From Urechis unicinctus (Eukaryota > Annelida > Polychaeta > Xenopneusta > Urechidae), in contig CM067358.1 in assembly GCA_034190875.2 (NCBI GenBank), positions 43,911,543-43,975,542 on the forward strand: DNA of 64,000 nucleotides, in the 5' to 3' direction. The position numbers were made by a program, and so were the translations under genes. A model generated the notes under the pieces. The model did no database searches, was not told where the DNA came from, and was given only the letters and a program-made list of their open reading frames with translations. This document shows, piece by piece, positions 58,101-64,000 of the stretch (position 1 is the stretch's first letter; the number at the start of each line of letters is the position of its first letter).

Positions 58101-61100
58101 ATCCCTAATGCCGAATGCAGTGTTAAGTCTATCACCTTCAATCTGTTACGAGCCTGGCAACTACTTGATTATTCCACAGCATCCATCACCAATATAGCTA
58201 GGGATGTTCAACATTATTAGCATATTCTACTTTTTACGTGTAGGCACGTTATACAATCTTCAAACACGATTTAGTAATTTTTTGGGATCAATTTTTGGCT
58301 TAATCAATTGGTTTCTGAATATAATTGGTGGTTCATTTAATCGCTTCTCAGGCGCGAAATATTCGGACCTGAATATTGACGAAGAAAGGATAATAATAGA
58401 GATGAAATATTAATACAAATACCTGATTAGGTACGGAATTTTCAGTTATTATTGATTTTACCCATCGATTAAAATGTTTTCATTAAGATATTAAACCCAA
58501 GCAATGAGGAACCGTAATACCGTTTGAAATAAAATTTAGCAAAGTTCTAGATGTACTAAAATAATATGCTGCACACACGAAAGCAACGGTAAAGTATCGT
58601 ACTCATCAAGTATTTCAAATAACTTATGAGTAGCATCAATTGAACATGGTTACGTTTGCAAATAATTAGTTACAGTTGATGTTTTTTTAAACCTTTTGCT
58701 CAACGTTGACGAATGAAGTTATAAATTAGCTGCAAACATCACTCTTTCCATTTGTCTTTAAAGCCAATGATACCTATATGTTTCGCTTTCCATTTTTAAT
58801 AAGTTATGTATTGCATTCGATATGAATTGTGCAACTTCAGTTATATTGTTAATGTCTTAAAAAGTTTCCAAAAATGGACGACATATTTTGTTGAAACCTA
58901 TTCGTGAGCAAGTGAGAGTGCTATATGGTCCACTGCCAATCACTATTGAGGAAATCAGCTATAGTCAGCTTTCGGATGAAGCTATTCAGCTCACTAGCCT
59001 TTTCGTGTACGTCTGTGTGGTCGCCCGCTGGTTAAAGCATCGCTCTGTCATTATTGTGCAAGTCGACTGCTAAAGGGAGTTCACACAAAAAGATTGCATT
59101 CATTCATAGAACATTATTGACTCTTTATCAGGTTCTGGGATAAAGAATACTAGGCATGAACGTATGATGTCTTTCTGTCTGGAATATGAACATGTCTTTA
59201 CGAATTGCTCCAGTGCTCAAAATAAATGCCTGTTTTCTTCCCAATTCATTTGATTATTCATCCTCTCCCTCACAGATCCAGTAATGCATCTATTTCCACA
59301 TGCCCATCGGGTGCGCTCACAGATCTTCTGCATGGAGGCATTAAAGTAACCACAGTGAACAGGTAAACATACATATTGGTTTTGCCATATAACCCAAAAG
59401 ATGAAATCTTCGCATACTTAACCAATGATTGTTAAATATATACAGGCTAATCACAATTGCTCATAAAATCAATCTTGCATACGGTTTAATGTGTTTATGC
59501 CAAACGCGGTCTTCTGATGCAGAGTTGATTGTAGTTGACAATCGTCATAATTATCAATCAACAGATTACAGAATTTGACCAGGCTGTCACTACATATATC
59601 GATGTGCGTGGCTTTCCTTACGTCATTTGGGTTGGTATGCTCAGGAGAATGTCCCTGCTGACAACAGAGAATGGTAAGATGCATCGCATTGTCGACCAAA
59701 AACAAAATGTATATAGAATATTCAAGCAGTTGAGACCACAGTTCCCATCTTTCTTTGACGGCGAGCCTACATGTGTCTTATCCTCTCGTATCATCAATAC
59801 CATGCTGAACGTGAAATAAGGCTATCGTTGTACCTAAGTTATCTCTCCCCAGCCCCCATATCCGACCTATTACGCTTCTGGTGCAGTGGTAACAAGCAAA
59901 AATATAGTTTTGCCATAGAACCAAGTGCATTTATTTTGGCGATAGAATTGGTAATTACTTCGATATTTCTTGGTTTCGCTACACATGTCAGCAATCCAAT
60001 TCCAGCAAATACTCGACCCAGATATGTCTCAAGTAGCCATATTTCAAGAAGATTCAACCGGGCTAAACAAAAGGGGTTTTGTTTTGTTTGATGATTTGAA
60101 CGATTGTCATTCAGTATTCAGTACTTATCGCGTGTTAACATTTTAGACGGCACAATGTATTCACTCTGACTTCATCAGGTCATTATGACAGAGACCAGAG
60201 TACACAACGATGATCTCCGCATTGTCATTTTATGAACGAGGACCACTAAACATGGACCCATAAATGATCTGATACTGCGACGAAGATAATGAAGAAAGCT
60301 TGAAACAGCCATTGTACCATTCATCTTCATGACTTATCAAGCGCGTAGATATTCGTTCCATTGCATAAAGATGAACAGGAAAATTAAACAACACCACAGC
60401 TTGTATCATTGGTGCTACCATCAAAATTTCTTGCAGGATATGTTGTACGTTGTGACTGTGTAGGATTACGTCTTCGTATTTACACCGAGGAACAGCGTCG
60501 ACAGTAGACAAATGAGACCATTATGTATAAAATCTTTCTGCCCTTTTCACCCTTTTTTCACTTCCTATATCATAATTTTATATGACCATTACACAAAAGA
60601 ATTCACTTCCTTCTGGCAATAATTACACAAAGGACAACCTTGTGGTAACGATCCACCGCCGTTACGTTTTTGGTGAGATATATCCCAACAGAACCACCAG
60701 GTGAGTTAGCGATCAGGGGGTCGCAAACTGTTGGTAGTAAATAATACGCTAAGCATTAAAAAATACAGAGACAGAAAATCCTTCACATTGGCTATATTAA
60801 ACCAAATGACTACCTAGCCACCCAAAGCTTGGAATATAACAAAGTAATCTAGGCTTGCGGAGACAAAATGCAAATCTGAAAAGGATCAAGTTGAGGTTTT
60901 GCATCTATTAGCAGCTACCCGATGACGTTCACACGCTTCATACAATATGAAATCAGGTTATGAATTGTATATGCTGCATTGACTATTCGTGCGTCATTTA
61001 GTCATGCATTGATTGAAGCGAAGAACCGCTCCGCTCAAATCTTCATCGAACTTTTGTAATTCTAACCGATTTCTGATACTTCAGCCTACCTAATTAATCG

Positions 61101-64000
61101 TTCCTGCAGCTGACACGATACAAGCTGGAATGATATACTACTCATTAAAAATAGCCTTTCATGATTATTCGCATCCTTCTATAGAATGCACGCAGCACAC
61201 ACATCGTCAATGTTTTTTTACCCTACCATACGATTTGTAATAAAGTCAATGACTAGCAAAAAAGTTGGCTAATTCAATTTAGTTTGTTTTATGTGCAACT
61301 GGTGTGACCATTCACACGTAATCCATGCATCTATTTGACATGCCAGTTCAGGCAGACATATCGCCTATAAAAATAAAAACAAACCCAAAAGCATTATACC
61401 GCTATGCAAGGTCAAAACTTAAAACTAAAAAAGACATATGTTTTGTATTGGATAGAACAAACAAAATGCTTATTTACTTAATGGTTATTTTTCATTAGCA
61501 TTCACTGAGAGACCCCCACAGATAGCAGGATCTACAGAGCCATTATAGATTATTCAAAGGCGGTTAAGATAAATAACAAGACAGGTTACCTTATAGTTAG
61601 GACGAAGCCCTAAAACAGTTTTCGTTTTTTAAACCCAACTAAAACATCTGGCCTAGATGAATTCTACCCATGCCTTCAATGGAACTCGTTGTCGCTACCA
61701 ATCTTTATTATATTCAGCCAGCCTTCTTATGAAGGGACTGTTATGGATGACTTGAAATGTCGTAATGTTACACTAATATTCAAGAAATGCAATCGTCAGC
61801 AGCCAGCTGATTACTGACCTTTCATTTTTACAACCATGGCTAACAAAATAATGGAAACACCTTTTAGAGGCTTGCTCACAGAACACTTACTTGCGAAATG
61901 CTTATTGAATAAATCACAGCATGATTTTCTGTGTAAGCGGTCTAGCCTATCAAACTAAAATGGTCGACTCTAAGTATCATGTTGATGTAATTAACTTGGA
62001 CTTTCGATAGTAATAGTTCCCCATCTGCGGTTAGCCAGAAAACCTATGGTCCATGACATAAGTGGTAATTCGTTAGCAGCTTTCAATGAATGACTCAGCA
62101 ATACAGTGCAGATAATGGACATAATTGGCGTTGAATCGGATTGGACGAGAGTTACTAGTCGACGGAATGTTTCAACAATTTGTCGATGACTCAAGAGTAA
62201 GGACCAACTAAAAGGCCTACGTCTCACGCCAAAGAGGACAATTCGTGTTACACTGGGGAAACGAATACTGTTTTAACATAAACAAATGCAGCACTGCATA
62301 TATGTCGAGCAAACAAAAAGCTTGAATACCTAATTGGTGATTCTGTCAGAAGTGTCACTATGGATTAGTCATTCAAATATATGCAGCAGCATAAATTGCT
62401 AACATGATCAGACGGACGTTTAGGAGGCGCTCTAAAGGAATTTGTATTAACCCTTATAAGGCAGCTGAAAGTTTCATACAATATACAATTTAGGCGTGAT
62501 CACCATGCCTTGACATAGATAAATTGGAAACGTAGGAGGGCGTGCTATCAAGCTGTTTCCGATATGTCTGACCTAGCTACTAACGAAGATTTCACTTTTT
62601 AGTCGATCGTAAAAATCAGCGTCTCCGTATACAAAATCTTCATTGTATTAGATAATATAAGTGTTGAAGGTTTCTCCAGTAAGGACCAGACTTTGTAAAA
62701 GGCCTACGTCTCACAGTGTGGATCTTTTACCAGCCACTGATAAGATTTTCACTTTTTAGGACGTATCGTAAAAATCAGCGTGGTTTGCGAATAGTTCTCT
62801 AGCAGTGTGGATAACCAAGGATCCAGCATGTAAATTACATCAACGTTTTGAAACTTCCACATAAATTCTCTGCCACTGTTGGCAGGGCATCTATGGACAT
62901 AACGGCCTTCAAACCCTGACCACCCATCCCCATTATGTATTGGATGTTCATCATTGTAAATCAAAAGCTCTCATATAATTAATTGAATGACTAATGTAGA
63001 ACATTAAGCGTTTCACTGTGATTGATATTTTTCTACATTGCTAACAATGTTAACAGTTCCTGAAAATCAGTCAGTAAATTTAAATTCATTGCGGTATCTT
63101 CAGACGCTGGTTTGCGATATCAGCATGTAAATGCCATTTGAGGCTATGACATGGGCAAATTAAAAGTTAGTGTATATAGATAAAAGAGTGGAAACTACGA
63201 CGAATCCATTCAAGGTGTTTGTCATCAATGCTTATTACTGACAGTTGGCATTTTCAGATAGATAAAATGACGCCTTTTGAGTCTTATGAACTGTTATGAT
63301 CCCTAAACAGATTGTCTACATATAGAAAGATATCATATATATACCATCGCAAAAATAGTAGCCATCATAATGTGATGCTTGCTTTGACTTTTTTTTATAT
63401 AAATCTACCATCCGCTGTGTGAAAATTAGACATTAGGTATACCATAATTTGTTTAATCGATGAGTATACTGAAAAAAACCGGTTTTTGTTTCGGTTTTAC
63501 GTCATTGAGGGTGGAAAAATGCCAGGATGAAAACCTCATATGCTTTAGAATGGCACCGCATTTGTATTATTGGTTGAAATTACCTTAAATAATCCTTAAT
63601 TCTGAACAGTGTGTCGAAGATGACCGCACACGTTGAATATCGCCTTCGAGTTAATGTAATGGAAGGCAATTTTGTGGCGTACACATCCAAGTTAATTGAT
63701 TGCTGGTGTGATATATATGCTAAGGGTTATCAAGCCAATCTGATTAATTATGTTATTACTGGTTGTGACATTATAATTATTGCCTTTTTTCCCGGGCGAT
63801 TGCCAGTAAGGATGTTTACAATTGCTTCCTCCCCATTCTCACATATGCTGCACACAGAAGGCCAAAATAATATCCTTACTAGTTTGAAGCATTTTTCAGA
63901 ACAAGCTGGAAATACAACAAACCGCGTGTCAGAGAATACATATACCATTCAGTAATATTTACCTCGAGGTAAATATGTCGACCGCAATATAAAAGATGAA
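58100..64000. repeat. Diverged large repeat unit, copy c3 (runs off window)
   Basis: Matches c2 from 58,108 and c1 from about 60,080, in conserved order and strand, to the window end. The final 900 bp align with c1 23,040-24,020 and c2 49,700-50,260; GGTTTGCGATATCAGCAT is shared exactly with c2. The last bases (GTCGACCGCAATATAAAAGA) match c1 ATCGACCGCAATATAGAAGA at 24,013. Short local duplications are visible at 62,584 and 62,740. Unrecognised open frames of 61-106 codons (58,888-59,073; 59,535-59,819; 59,771-60,091) lie in it. Confidence 0.72.
61620..62840 (+). pseudogene. LINE RT relic, heavily decayed (c3)
   Basis: Peptides in shifting frames follow the order of a CR1-like ORF2. TKTSGLDEFYPCLQW near 61,638, DDLKCRNVTLIFKKCNRQQP near 61,747 and ANKIMETPFRGLLTEHLL near 61,840 correspond to RT fingers. 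YHVDVINLDF near 61,977 is motif A. LFVDDSRVRTN near 62,177 is motif C with its paired aspartates. FNINKCSTAYM near 62,274 and MIRRTFRRRS at 62,404 are the tail. Motif B and parts between are deleted or unreadable. It is the same family as the c1 and c2 remnants and lies at the same place in the repeat unit. Confidence 0.78.

Noticed and set aside
61620-62840. The same LINE family as at 28-31 kb
   Set aside because: Tail motifs differ (MIRRTF-type here versus the YISYCIEAWG-type tail there), so these are distinct LINE lineages.

Overview
The window looks like repeat-dense, gene-poor nuclear DNA of an animal, most likely a bivalve mollusc. The base composition is AT-rich with long TA, GA and TG tracts. 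There are no operons, no ribosome-binding-site pattern and no host gene I can name. The recognisable coding matter is all decayed transposable-element genes of metazoan type: a THAP zinc finger, a YqaJ-like nuclease, PIF/Harbinger transposases, a spliced MADF/Myb-like Harbinger partner and CR1/jockey-group LINE reverse transcriptases. A Helitron-like 3' end of a kind I recall as very common in bivalves points the same way. The organism assignment is inference.

Layout. 0.75-2.2 kb: a THAP-domain relic (+) facing a YqaJ-like relic (-). 7.1-7.3 kb: N-terminal exon of a Harbinger transposase (-), followed by a 161-bp tandem doublet. 8-15 kb: no recognisable gene. 15.15-24.65 kb: first copy (c1) of a diverged multi-kilobase repeat unit, containing a TA/GATA block, a TG/CG tract, a 172-codon open frame and LINE remnants. 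25.9-26.1 kb: TA tract. 28.45-31.06 kb: a 5'-truncated LINE (-) inserted into an older tandem repeat. 31.8-32.6 kb: a 75-bp minisatellite. 34.4-35.5 kb: short tandem repeats and TA arrays. 38.5-39.0 kb: TA then GA arrays. 40.1-44.8 kb: the best-preserved element, a PIF/Harbinger transposon with its transposase (+) facing a five-exon MADF-like gene (-) and a Helitron-like insertion between them. 45.56-50.78 kb and 58.1-64.0 kb: further copies (c2, c3) of the unit seen at 15-25 kb. Smaller related blocks lie at 36.3 and 53.5 kb.

How it fits together. The Harbinger transposase and its MADF-like partner would have acted together (DNA cleavage plus DNA binding/nuclear import). The LINEs supplied their own reverse transcriptase. 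All copies here carry stops, frameshifts or deletions and are probably dead. The most interesting large-scale signal is that three diverged copies of one unit share the same LINE insertion, each with different internal deletions. This suggests an old duplicated or tandem large-unit array later broken up by mobile elements. I found no convincing new functional system. Percent identities and boundaries were judged by eye.
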